This document shows, piece after piece, positions 1 through 11,403 of a stretch of DNA of 64,000 nt. A model generated the notes under the pieces. The model made no database searches, was not told the DNA's origin, and saw only the letters and a list, made by a program, of their open reading frames with translations. The stretch is from Diatrype stigma. Its lineage: Eukaryota; Ascomycota; Sordariomycetes; Xylariales; Diatrypaceae. Within the stretch, counting starts at the first letter, position 1; each line of letters starts with the position of its first letter. A program made the position numbers and the translations under genes. The stretch is from positions 1 through 64,000 of the forward strand of contig JAKJXP020000082.1 of the NCBI GenBank assembly GCA_022225965.2. The letters are read 5' to 3'.

Positions 1-2059
<2,059 letters not shown>

Positions 2060-3654
2060 ATGCTTCATCCAGCCCAGAACCCCTTCGCCAGCACCACCAC
2101 GGCACCCTCTCTGGCGGTGGCGGCAGCGCCGTCCGAGGCAGCAGGCGGCGGCAAGGCCGCCGTCGTCGTGCCGGCGGCGCCGCCGCGGCAGTGGGCCATG
2201 GGCGCGGAGGCCTTCAACAACGTGATGCCGCACCACGACGGCATCGCGGCGCTGTGGGAGACCAAGTGGAAGTTCCCTTGCAGCAAGGCCGTGTACCCGT
2301 TCCACGACGGGGCGTACGAGGACTTCGAGCCCGTGTTCCGCGGCCTCATCGAGCGGGGCGAGGACCTCCGCGACGGCACGTCGCCGGCGTACACGCGCGC
2401 CTTCCTGCCCGTCGCCGAGGCCCTCGAGCGCCGCGGCGACGAGGCGGTCGACGACGATCCGGGGAAGGCCAGCGCGCTCTACCTCCGCGCCGCCTGCGTC
2501 CTGCGCATCGCCCGCTTCCCCTACATCTGCGCGCACCCGGGCGCGCGCCACCGCGACCCGGACAAGTGGGACGCCTGGGAGCGCCAGAAGCGCGTCTACA
2601 TGAAGGCGGCGCGGACCTGGGACGCCCCCGTCGAGGAGGTGCGCATCCCGCACGTGTTCCGGCAGGGCGTCGACGGCGACTCCATCCCCGCGTACGTGCG
2701 GGTGCCGGCAGCAGCAACTGCTGCTGCTGCTACGGCTGGGAACCAGGCGGCCAACGGAGGCCGGGAGAGCAATGGCAGCGGCGGAAACAAGAACGGGCAG
2801 GACCAGGAGCAGAAGCACCCCGTCGTCGTCCTGCTCACGGGCCTCGACGGCTACCGCCCGGACAACACGACGCGGTGCGACGAGTTCCTCGCGCGCGGGT
2901 GGGCCACGATCGTGGTCGAGATCCCGGGGACGGCGGACAGCCCGGCGGACCCATCGGACCCGGCGAGCGGCGACCGGGTGCTGGACAGCGTTTTCGCGTT
3001 CTTGGACGAGCAGCCCGGCCTCGACGCGGCCCGCGTGCTGCTCTGGGGCCTCAGCGCGGGCGGGTACCACGCCGTGCGCGCCGCGCACACGCACCGGGCG
3101 CGGCTGCGCGGCGTCGTGGCCCAGGGCGCCGGCGTCCACCACTTCCTCGACCGCGACTGGCTCGCCCGCGCCGACGGCCACGAGTACCCGTTCGCGCTAA
3201 CGCCGGCCTTCGCGGCCAAGCATGGCTACGGCCATGATGGGGCGGGCGAGTTCGTGGAGGATGCGCAGCGGAAGTTCTCGCTGCTGGAGCTGGGGGTCGT
3301 GCAGGGGCCTGCTACGAGGCTGCTTTTGATCAATGTGAGTGATCATGAAGCCTTTCCTTTTCTTTCTTTCTTTCTTTTTTTCTTTTTTCTTTTTCTTTTT
3401 TTCTTTTTTTCTTCCTTTCCCTCCTGGCATACTTTCGTTTTTCTTCATCAAGATGATGACGATGGGGCTGATGATGCTAATAACAAAAACAGGGTACTCT
3501 GGACGGCCTGATGCCGATCGAGGACTCGATGATGCTGTTCGAGTACGGCACTCCGAAGGAGGCGAGGTTCTTCCCTGGGGCTCTGCATATGGGATATCCC
3601 ATGGCGAATGCGTCGGTGTATCCATGGATGGAGGAGGTGATGGCGTCCAAGTGA
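2060..3654 (+). CDS. Ayg1/WdYG1-like alpha/beta hydrolase
   Basis: Two exons, 2060-3334 and 3493-3654, encode 478 aa; the phase-0 intron has a GTGAGT donor and an ACAG acceptor. The N-terminal cap contains the ETKWKF and YPFHDG segments typical of fungal Ayg1/WdYG1 hydrolases, which shorten a heptaketide naphthopyrone to 1,3,6,8-tetrahydroxynaphthalene in DHN-melanin synthesis. The nucleophile elbow GLSAGGY places Ser332. Exon 2 supplies the likely acid Asp429 (in GTLDGLMP) and His457 (in ALHMGYP), so the triad is complete only after splicing. Odd points are a low-complexity Ala-rich N-terminus of about 45 residues and an Asn/Gly/Gln-rich insertion before the catalytic core. No polyketide synthase or THN reductase is nearby, so the true substrate is open. 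The in-frame region upstream of 2060 looks like leader sequence, hence this start. Confidence 0.8.
3351..3425 (+). repeat. polypyrimidine (CTTT)n tract inside intron
   Basis: About 75 bases made almost entirely of T with scattered C lie in the single intron of the Ayg1-like gene. The tract explains the lysine-rich ORF seen on the opposite strand, which is not a gene. Confidence 0.9.
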
Positions 3655-4722
3655 TGGTATTTGCAGCGTGACGGTGTTCATGATATCTGATGTGGACTCA
3701 AACAACGTAGAATGAGCACATCTCGGCTGATGCCACCTGTAGCAAATTTGTCAACTCAACACAACTATCGAGGAAATATATATCTTACCTAAACACTCGT
3801 GAGGTCAACCGGTGCCTTCGCTACAGGTACATCTGTGCCTTCTCCAGCCAGTATTCACGGGAATAATTCAGATACGTGGTATATGATTCAGATACCATGT
3901 ATACGCTATTATGCTATACTCTTGAAGGTCAGCTGTGGTTGCCATACTATACCGTACAGTCGCGGCTTATGACTATCTCTGGAACTAGTCAAAATGGAAA
4001 AGGGGTACCCCTGAGCAGCCCTAAGGAAGGTGTCCAGCAGCAAGTAGGGTCACTAGCTGATCTGGATAGGTACTTACCTAGGTAGTCAGTTACGTCACTA
4101 AACAAATACACACATGCAACCATTTACAATTTCCTACTTATTACTTATCAGGTATTAAGCGCATCCGTATGCCTACTTAACTCGCCCTAGCAGGACTATC
4201 AGCAAATGCGGTTCGTTCGGAGCCGTTAACTAGTTAGAGCGATTTCTGCGTAGTAACTAGTACCTAGGTACAGTAGGTATTAGTCGCACTCCAGCGACCC
4301 CAGAACGATACTCGCCGGTTTTAACCACTTCCAGAATACCTTGTACTATTCTATACTTATACAAGCTGTAGCACTTTGCGGGGCTTGCCTGCGGGGGCTA
4401 TCCGCTCGACGTCCACGTGGGGGTTTTACCTAGGTACTTATTGGCGCGCAATGAACTTGTGTTGTATGTCGAATAGCCTCAATTCAACTGGTTAAAAAGA
4501 CGGATTCCCTGCGAAGGTGGAAGATCAATGTTGCCAATGGCATAAAAGAATCGAGAAGTTGAAGTTCACTTTCACACATCGGGAAGCCAAGGAGAGAGTC
4601 AGAGAGTACCGGTAGAGCTTAGGATCCCGCTTTCGCTCCAGACGAAAGTCTTCTACTATACATACCATCATACCCAAACCTTGCAATTCCAGAGCGGAAA
4701 TTCGGGAATTCCTCGCCTCAGC
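3655..4722. promoter_or_regulatory. intergenic/promoter with three TACCTAGGTA palindromes
   Basis: No gene seen. The 10-bp palindrome TACCTAGGTA occurs at 4075-4084, 4261-4270 and 4427-4436, all upstream of the SDR gene. The final 100 bp carry a CT-rich leader and CATACCATCATACCC-like sequence before the ATG at 4723. Confidence 0.5.
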
Positions 4723-5645
4723 ATGGAGAACATATTCTCGCTCAAGGGTGAGACAGCCCTTATCACTGGGGCCACGCGGGGGATCGGACAGGCAGTCGCC
4801 ATCGGACTCGCGGAAGCCGGCGCAGACATCATCTTAATACAGGTATGCTATGCTAAGCTATCTAGCTCACCGTATGATAAGTTCACACTGGACTATTACT
4901 GAGCACGACGAGCCCATCTTTGAAGTTCAACAAGCGCTGACATGAACAACCACCCCGCCTCTTTGGCTCTGCACTGCCAAACTAGCGCAACACAACAGCA
5001 ACCGAGACAAAGGAGAAGATCGAAGCGCTCGGCCGGAAGGCCTACATCTACACGGCGGACCTGTTGTCGGCGTCGGACGTGGAGGCGCTGACGCCGCGGA
5101 TTCTAGCGGACGGGCACACGATCCGGGTGCTCGTGAACTGCGCGGGGGTGCAGATCCGGCACCCGCCGGAGGCGTTCCCGACCTCGGACTTCGACGCGGT
5201 GATGCAGGTGAACCTGGGGGCGACGTTCGTGCTGTGCCGGGACGTGGGGGCGCACATGCTGGGCTTGGAGCCGTCGGCGGCGACGGGGCGGCGCGGCAGC
5301 GTCGTCAACTTCGCGTCGCTGATGACCTTCCAGGGCGGGCTCAACGTGCCCGCCTACGCCGCCAGCAAGGGCGCCGTCGGCCAGCTGACCAAGAGCCTCG
5401 CCAACAGCTGGACCGCCCGCGGCGTCACCGCCAACGCCGTCGCCCCCGGCTACGTCGCCACCGACATGAACGAGGCCCTGCTCGCCGACGCCGACCGCCT
5501 CGCGAGCATCACGGCCAGGATCCCGGCCGCGAGGTGGGCCGATCCCGAGGACTTCAAGGGCACCGTAGTGTATCTGGCGACCAGGAGCAGTGCCTATGTG
5601 AGCGGCCATACGCTAGTCGTCGATGGTGGCTGGATGGGCCGGTGA
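4723..5645 (+). CDS. SDR oxidoreductase, 2-deoxy-gluconate 3-dehydrogenase-like
   Basis: Two exons, 4723-4842 and 4986-5645, encode 259 aa; the phase-0 intron runs GTATGC...CTAG. It is a classical short-chain dehydrogenase: cofactor motif TGATRGIG at 15-22, the VNCAG motif, catalytic Ser151, Tyr164 and Lys168 (YAASK), and a C-terminal [13 protein letters not shown]. The opening [12 protein letters not shown] and the ILIQRN after strand 2 resemble the KduD / 2-deoxy-D-gluconate 3-dehydrogenase branch, which handles keto-sugar acids from pectin breakdown, usually with NAD. The second exon is very GC-rich. A sugar transporter follows on the same strand, which fits a sugar-acid role; the exact substrate is inferred. 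Confidence 0.85.
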
Positions 5646-6136
5646 AGGCTAGGAGTGTCCGTTTCTATCATACTCACTGGCTCTGATGAATATCGATTGA
5701 ATTCGAAAACTTACATGCGTATTCAGTATGGTCTTGCCACGAAGTATAATGTGATGTGATCTATTTGGAGCTGCCTTCAACAGGACAGGAGATTACCCAT
5801 ACATTACGATCGCACCTAGTATTTCTTCCGTGTTAGGGGATATGGGGTGTGCATCCCAAGGATCCGGATCCTCCATCTAGAAAGCATGATATTGCCTCCG
5901 GACAATTAATATGCTGCAGCATAGTGGGTTTTGACGCCTGTAAACACAACCTCGGGCAGCTTTAGGCGGCTTGGCGGAGTAAGAGGGTTGCATCCGAGCC
6001 GGCGGTTCTCTCGTCTTGGCTTCAGTAGGATATATATTGTTCTACCACTGTGAATCATACTCTCTTCCAGTCGCTAGAGAAATGTACGCGATTCCCTCTC
6101 TGCCTATACCGAGCTCTGAAGAAGTATTCGCCTAGC
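5646..6136. other. intergenic, transporter promoter
   Basis: No gene seen. A TATATAT stretch near 6030 lies about 100 bp before the transporter ATG. An in-frame upstream ATG at 6050 exists but would add 29 residues not expected in the family. Confidence 0.4.
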
Positions 6137-8335
6137 ATGGCGATGAACACGTGGTATGCCGTGGGCGTTGCCTTGTCCGCCTCGGTCGGCACATTTCTAT
6201 ATGTAAGTCATACCAGTAATATACGTGGTCTAATCCCCTTCTAATGACTATGGTATGAAGGGATTTGATACTGGGATTGCCACCACAAGTGAGTTTTCCT
6301 CAGCAACCCGGCTGCGTCCCTCCAATGCGCTCTTGTGATTATGCTTATGGAGTCCAACCGGACGAACAGCGATCGCCCATCAGAGTTGGATTGACTATAT
6401 GGGAAATCCATCGCCTGGACTTACCGGTGCTGTATGTCTGTTCTGCCAATCTTCGCCTCCTGTCCATATTGGCTATGTGGATACTGATTAGAGACAGGTT
6501 GTTGCGATATACATCGCTGGAGAGGCACTTGGATCCATTGGGCAAATCTTGATTGCAGATTCCCTCGGACGCATCCACTTCATGCAGTTGGCAGCCGCTG
6601 TGGTCACTATAGGATGCGCTATACAAACCGCTTCGATGAGCGTTGGAATGTTCCTGGCGGGACGCTGCATTGCTGGAATCGGCGTTGGGTATATATTCTA
6701 CCCCTTTCCTCTGCTACTTTAGCCCCACGCGAACAACCGCTAACAGTAGTTACAAAGAGCGCTGAGTGCCACGGTACCCGTTTACTTGACTGAAATCAGC
6801 GCCCCTAAGACACGTGGACTCATGGGGGGTCTGTCTGGTGTTGGTCTTTCCGCCGGAACCATGTGTGCCAACTGGATAGGGTATGCTGGCAGCTTCGCCC
6901 CGTACGGGGAGGCACAATGGCGAGTGCCTCTGGCTCTCCAACTTCCCTGGGGTATGATACTGTTCTTCAACCTTTGCACATTCATGCCCAAGTCGCCGCG
7001 CGAACTCATCCAGAAGGGCAAGATTGAGGAGGCCCGTCAGGCTTTCTCAAGAATCCGACCAGATCTGCACTCCCACGAGGTGCTAGAGGAGTTCGGACTT
7101 ATGAAGGCCCAAATCGAATACGAGACGGAACGTGAGCTTACTAGTTACCGTGAGGTGTTCAAGCTGTACCAGCATCGAGTACTCGTGTACGCTTCTGCTA
7201 TAATTGGCGGATGTTGGAACGATCGAGGGCACTAATACGTCTTAGGTCCGTTTCCATACAAATCATGACGAGTATAACAGGCATCAATGTTATCCAGGTA
7301 TGTTCTGGGTAACCCATGGGCAACACCAACCAAGCTCACCACTAATTAGTACTATCAAAGTGAGATATTATCACATGCAAGAAAGCTAGACTTACAATAT
7401 TGAACCTTTGTAGCGACCCTTTATAAGTCTTTAGGCATAGATAAGAAGACTGTCCTGGCCTTGGCTGCAGCTTGGGGGACATGCGCCTTCGTCTCCAACG
7501 CCATCGCCAACAACTTCCTGCCCGATAGATTTGGTAGGCGCAAGTAAGCACCCCACAAGCTGATGTTGGAATCCTGGTCAAGCTGAATTGGGGTTTAGGA
7601 TGCTTTTGGCTGGTCTATGTTGCGCCATCATGACCGAGACCTATTGCGCCGTGTTCCAGCGCGTCTTCCAAGATACCGATAATCGCATTGGCAAGGGTTT
7701 CGCCATATTTGGCATTTATCTCTTCTCTATCTGCTACTGTAAGATTGGCTTCCATATGGGAACTTCACCACATGAGCCGCCTAACGACCAGTACAGATAG
7801 TTTCATCAACAGTGTGACGTGGCTGTATGGTGCTGAAGTACTCCCCATATCGATCCGTAGTAAGGCCATGGGGGTTGCAGCGGCAGCCCACTACACTGTG
7901 AACGTTGGCAGTAAGTCCGTCAACTGTGAGGGTTTTCGAAATTGCATATTGATGAATCTCCGTCAGTTACACAAGCCGGTCCAACCGCTTTTGCTACCAT
8001 TCACGAGAACTATTACTACGTATTTGTCGGATGTTGCTACGCCTACTTGGTCATCGTCTTCCTTTACTACCCGTAGGTTGCCTATTCTTTTGACCACTAT
8101 CCCACGATAAAAGGTAACTAGATAGAAAGGAACTTTGACATGCGCTGACATACGTTCACTACGGACTTTCAGGGAAACTAAACAGAAGACTCTCGAGGAG
8201 ATTGCTGCAGCATTTGGTGACAAGGTCGTTAGGGTCGATGAAAGGGGAGTCATGACCGAAGAAACTACATTTGAGGCTACGAAGGTTGGTGAGACTGGAT
8301 CGGTATATGTCCAAGACGCCCTTAAGAAAGCTTAG
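6137..8335 (+). CDS. MFS sugar transporter (sugar porter), 12 exons
   Basis: Hand-built model: exons 6137-6202, 6261-6288, 6370-6431, 6498-6688, 6758-7186, 7246-7297, 7350-7359, 7414-7543, 7599-7738, 7797-7910, 7967-8072 and 8173-8335, giving 496 aa with every phase closing. It is a plasma-membrane sugar porter of the major facilitator superfamily. Recognisable signatures in order: GFDTGIATT in helix 1, LTGAVVAIYIAGEALG, DSLGR, RCIAGIGVGALSATVPVYL, EISAPKTRG, a PKSPREL version of the PESPR motif, SITGINVIQYYQ, and PETKQKTLEEI after the last helix. Exon 2 (28 nt) and exon 7 (10 nt) are microexons. Eleven introns is many for a fungal gene. It lies between an SDR and an FAD oxidoreductase, suggesting uptake of the sugar or sugar acid they act on. 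The transported sugar is unknown. Confidence 0.85.
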
Positions 8336-8527
8336 TAGTCCGTGGCCAACATCTCCTTGAAACGTGCTTCGGCTGTAGGTATGGTCTGAATACTTTTCTG
8401 TGTTTTTTATTTTATACGGCTAGATTATGTGCAACTGGCTTGCATATGCAAACATTCTGTCAAGCTATGTTCTACGTTAAAATGGATGCATTCTCGTGAG
8501 TCATGTGCTATTATACTCGAAGAGCCA

Positions 8528-10263
8528 TCAGCTCGGAAGAGGGCCCGCCTTGCCTTTCCTGACGCCGTTAAGCTTCGACAACCTCTCCGCGGTAAGCTGA
8601 TACGGGTCCGGCAATCCGACATCCTCCCAAGAGCGTCCCGCCATGAGTCCCACCAAGCCAGGCGCGGCGGTGAACGTCCTCGCCATGCCGTGTCCGTTGT
8701 GGCCAGCACAGACCCACTGGCCCGGCAGGCCCGGCAGCTCGCCCACCAAGGGAACGCCGTCCAAGCTGCGGCCGATGATGCCGCTCCAGCTGTAGTCGTA
8801 CAGCTGGCCCGGCCCCGTCGCGGCGCCCGCCCAGCCCTCGAGCTCGCGGTCGGCGAAGTCCCGCACCGCGTCCGTGACGACGCCGACGCCCGAGAACGAG
8901 TCGTCGGCCCGCCGCTCCGGGTGCCGCTCGAGCCAGGCGTCGAACGCCCTCTGCCCCGGGTTCGACCCGCCGACCATCACGATGCCGTCGGCCGTGCAGC
9001 GCGGGTTGATGCTGAACAGCCCGCCGCCCGGCAGCAGCACGCCGTACGAGTGCTGCAGCGCCTTGGACCCCGCGAAGCTGCCCGGCGGCACCACCTTGTT
9101 GCACATGTGCGGCGTCGGCCAGACCAGCCCGAACAGGGACGGCTCGATCGCCGCGCTGTACGCGTTGGTGGCGTGCACGACGCGGGCGCATTCGATCTCG
9201 CCCCGGTCCGACTGCACCACCCAGCTGGCGTTTTCCTTGTTTGAGGAGGAGGAGGAGGAGGAGCTTGGCACCACCTTCCTGACCGTCGTCCACGTCTGCA
9301 GATTGAAGTCTAGCCCCTTCTGCAGGTTCCGGCGCATGATGGCCGCCGTCAGCTTCCAGGGCTGCAGGGTCGCTGCCGACCATGCGTAGCACGCCCGCGC
9401 GCCCTTGATGCGCGAGATCCTAGCGGCCTCGCCCGGGTCCTGGGTCACCTTAATGTGGTCGACGTTGCCCCCAGCGGCCTGGTACCTCTCGAAGATGTCC
9501 CGCGCCTGGTCGGCGACCTCGGCGGTCATCGGGACGTCCAAGGTGTCCCCCACCCAGAGGTCGCAATCCACCCCTTCTTCGCGGACATAGTTGACCAGGT
9601 TTTCAAAGGTTTGCTGCTCGTTCTTCAGGATCTAATAGGGTCGCCGAGGTTACTTATTCTGCGTCCCACAGCGACAATTTGCTAGATAGACCGATTGGCA
9701 TCGTACCTGAAGTGCACTTTGCGTGCCGAATGACTTTTCATAACTCAAGAAGCCCCTCCCTAGAACGGATCGTTCTTAGACTACTACGCAATCAGATGAA
9801 GCTTAACCTAAACATACATTGGTCTGGTTTGCAATGGCCAGCATTTCTGCCCGTGGCGCCACTGCAGAATTCGCGCGCCTCGAGAACTACGACGCTCTTT
9901 TCGGGCCATGTTTCCAGGTGATGCTTTGCCACCAATGTTCCCGTGATCTAGAATGCTCCGGCCAGCGTCAGTATTAGGTTTTCAGCGTGGTCCCTACGTA
10001 TAACAGTAAGGTATACTCACACCCGAGCCAATGATGACCGTATCAGCATAGCGTGGCAAATCCGGCGTTGTTCGGTGATCTAATAAAGGATCGCACCTTA
10101 CACTCTGAAGCCAGTACGAAAGGGATTGGCCCGAAGTCTTGGGGAAGCCAGTCCATTCACCCTCGGTTCGAGCCGAGGTGCCGTGATGTAACTCCGAAGC
10201 TGCGGGCTTATCTGGCTGTACAGCCTCTGACGCCGTCGAAAATCCTATGTCTTTTACAACCAT
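8528..10263 (-). CDS. FAD-dependent oxidoreductase (DAO family)
   Basis: On the minus strand, exons 10263-10021, 9947-9818, 9759-9707 and 9631-8528 give 509 aa. The FAD-binding dinucleotide fold VIIGSG/ITGTLVAKHHL is split exactly by intron 1; next come LEAREFCSGATGRNAGHC, the ILKNEQQTFENL helix and a C-terminal VCAGHNGHGMARTFTAA that closes the flavin site. This is the fungal D-amino-acid-oxidase/glycine-oxidase-like group (PF01266) that oxidises amines or amino acids, usually releasing hydrogen peroxide. The start at 10263 is preferred; an in-frame ATG at 10446 would add 61 residues. It converges on the sugar transporter with a 192-bp gap. A run of Ser codons near 9250 is low-complexity. 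Substrate unknown. Confidence 0.8.
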
Positions 10264-10762
10264 GTTGTATTCAATTTTACCGAGTTTTCCTGGGAATGGA
10301 TGGTGTAACTCAATGTTGTCGTAGCACCCTTGGTCTACAGTGCTTCGAGATTGGATTATCGTTGGCGTTCTAGCGTCTGATATTGTTGGCGGGGTTCCGA
10401 TCACGCACCGCTCGGGGGATGCCGTGTCGGTTGTAAACCCACTCAACCCACCCGGAACCTAACTCCGGATGTAACGAAGTTATTCATACATCTTGGTATC
10501 CCGTCTTCTAAAATCACTAAAATCACCAACACCAAAGACTGGTTATCAGCTTGTACTTGCTTGAGAACGGCTACTTATAGTGTACACCATATACACTTTC
10601 ACGATGGAGAACACATCGAAGCTTATATTGTATCGACGTGTTAACCACAGAATATGACCATCAACGTCGCGAAAGGGTGGTCTAAGTCTAATTTTTCAGG
10701 AAAACCTCATTTGCCGTTAAATCCAGATGTGAGCATGAATCAAGCTGTCCCAATCCGGAACA
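10264..10762. other. intergenic between Nudix 3' end and FAD-oxidoreductase promoter
   Basis: No further gene seen. It serves as 3' flank of the Nudix gene and 5' flank of the FAD oxidoreductase. The alternative upstream start of the oxidoreductase (10446) falls here. Confidence 0.4.
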
Positions 10763-11403
10763 TCATACGCTGAAATCAATCTGAGGGTTTTCCTCGGCCA
10801 AGTGTATTAGGGGCAGAAAGCATTTCTTATCACACCACTCGGGTCCAGTGTCGTTATGGTGAGAGCACCAGTCACGAACCTCTTCCCACCGTACCCAATA
10901 CCACCCCTCACACTTGTCCGGTTCCACGACCTGCTCCCAGAATCAGCACGGCTTCCCTGTCACATCGACGACATCTGGGTGCAACTCACCTCTGGCTTAG
11001 CATCTGGGTTTTCCATCTGACAAGCGACGAATAGCGTGACGTAGTGCTTTCCGACGTCCTCAAAGATGTCGTTGGTAACCCCCACCAGCTTCACGGCTTT
11101 TACTTTCAGGCCGGTCTCTTCGAGGGTCTCGCGTTCTGCGCACGCGAAGTACGTCTCTCCGAAGTCCAGGTGCCCACCGGGAAACTGCCATGTGCCTGTA
11201 GCGCAGTCAGTCCCGCTGACTGTAGGAGCAGACAAGCCATTGGTGTCTTGATTGCTATGGTGTAGATCAATTAAGGGGGCGGGGGTGAGAAACTACATAC
11301 CATGCCCATGGGCAGCTAGTCGTTTGCCACAAAGCAACTCGCCCTTCTGATTGCGGATGACGGCGGCAACGCCGAGGCGCGGGATCTTAGCAGCTGTCGC
11401 CAT
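10763..11403 (-). CDS. Nudix hydrolase (NUDT15-like), 158 aa
   Basis: Minus-strand exons 11403-11301, 11195-10990 and 10930-10763 encode 158 aa. The Nudix box is complete after splicing: GHLDFGE, seven residues, then RETLEETGL, matching G-x5-E-x7-REUxEExGU. The N-terminal strand IPRLGVAAVIRNQKGELLCGK and the GTWQFPGG turn resemble the small NUDT15/MTH1-like nucleotide diphosphatases that hydrolyse nucleoside triphosphates or oxidised nucleotides in the cytosol. The last exon (DKCEGWYWVRWEEV) matches the family's C-terminal W-rich helix region. The exon 3 acceptor could shift by one codon (tandem AG at 10934 and 10931). Confidence 0.85.

Noticed and set aside
3197..3671. Lysine-rich and Phe-rich ORFs over the intron
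   Set aside because: Produced by the polypyrimidine tract.
8429..9389. Plus-strand ORFs opposite the FAD oxidoreductase
   Set aside because: Arg/Ala/Pro-rich shadows of the GC-rich last exon.
10140..10190. GGTTCGAGCC, resembling a tRNA B box
   Set aside because: No matching A box or cloverleaf; it lies within exon 1 of the FAD oxidoreductase.
2060..11403. A melanin or polyketide biosynthetic cluster around the Ayg1-like gene
   Set aside because: No polyketide synthase, reductase of the THN type, dehydratase or pathway regulator in the window.
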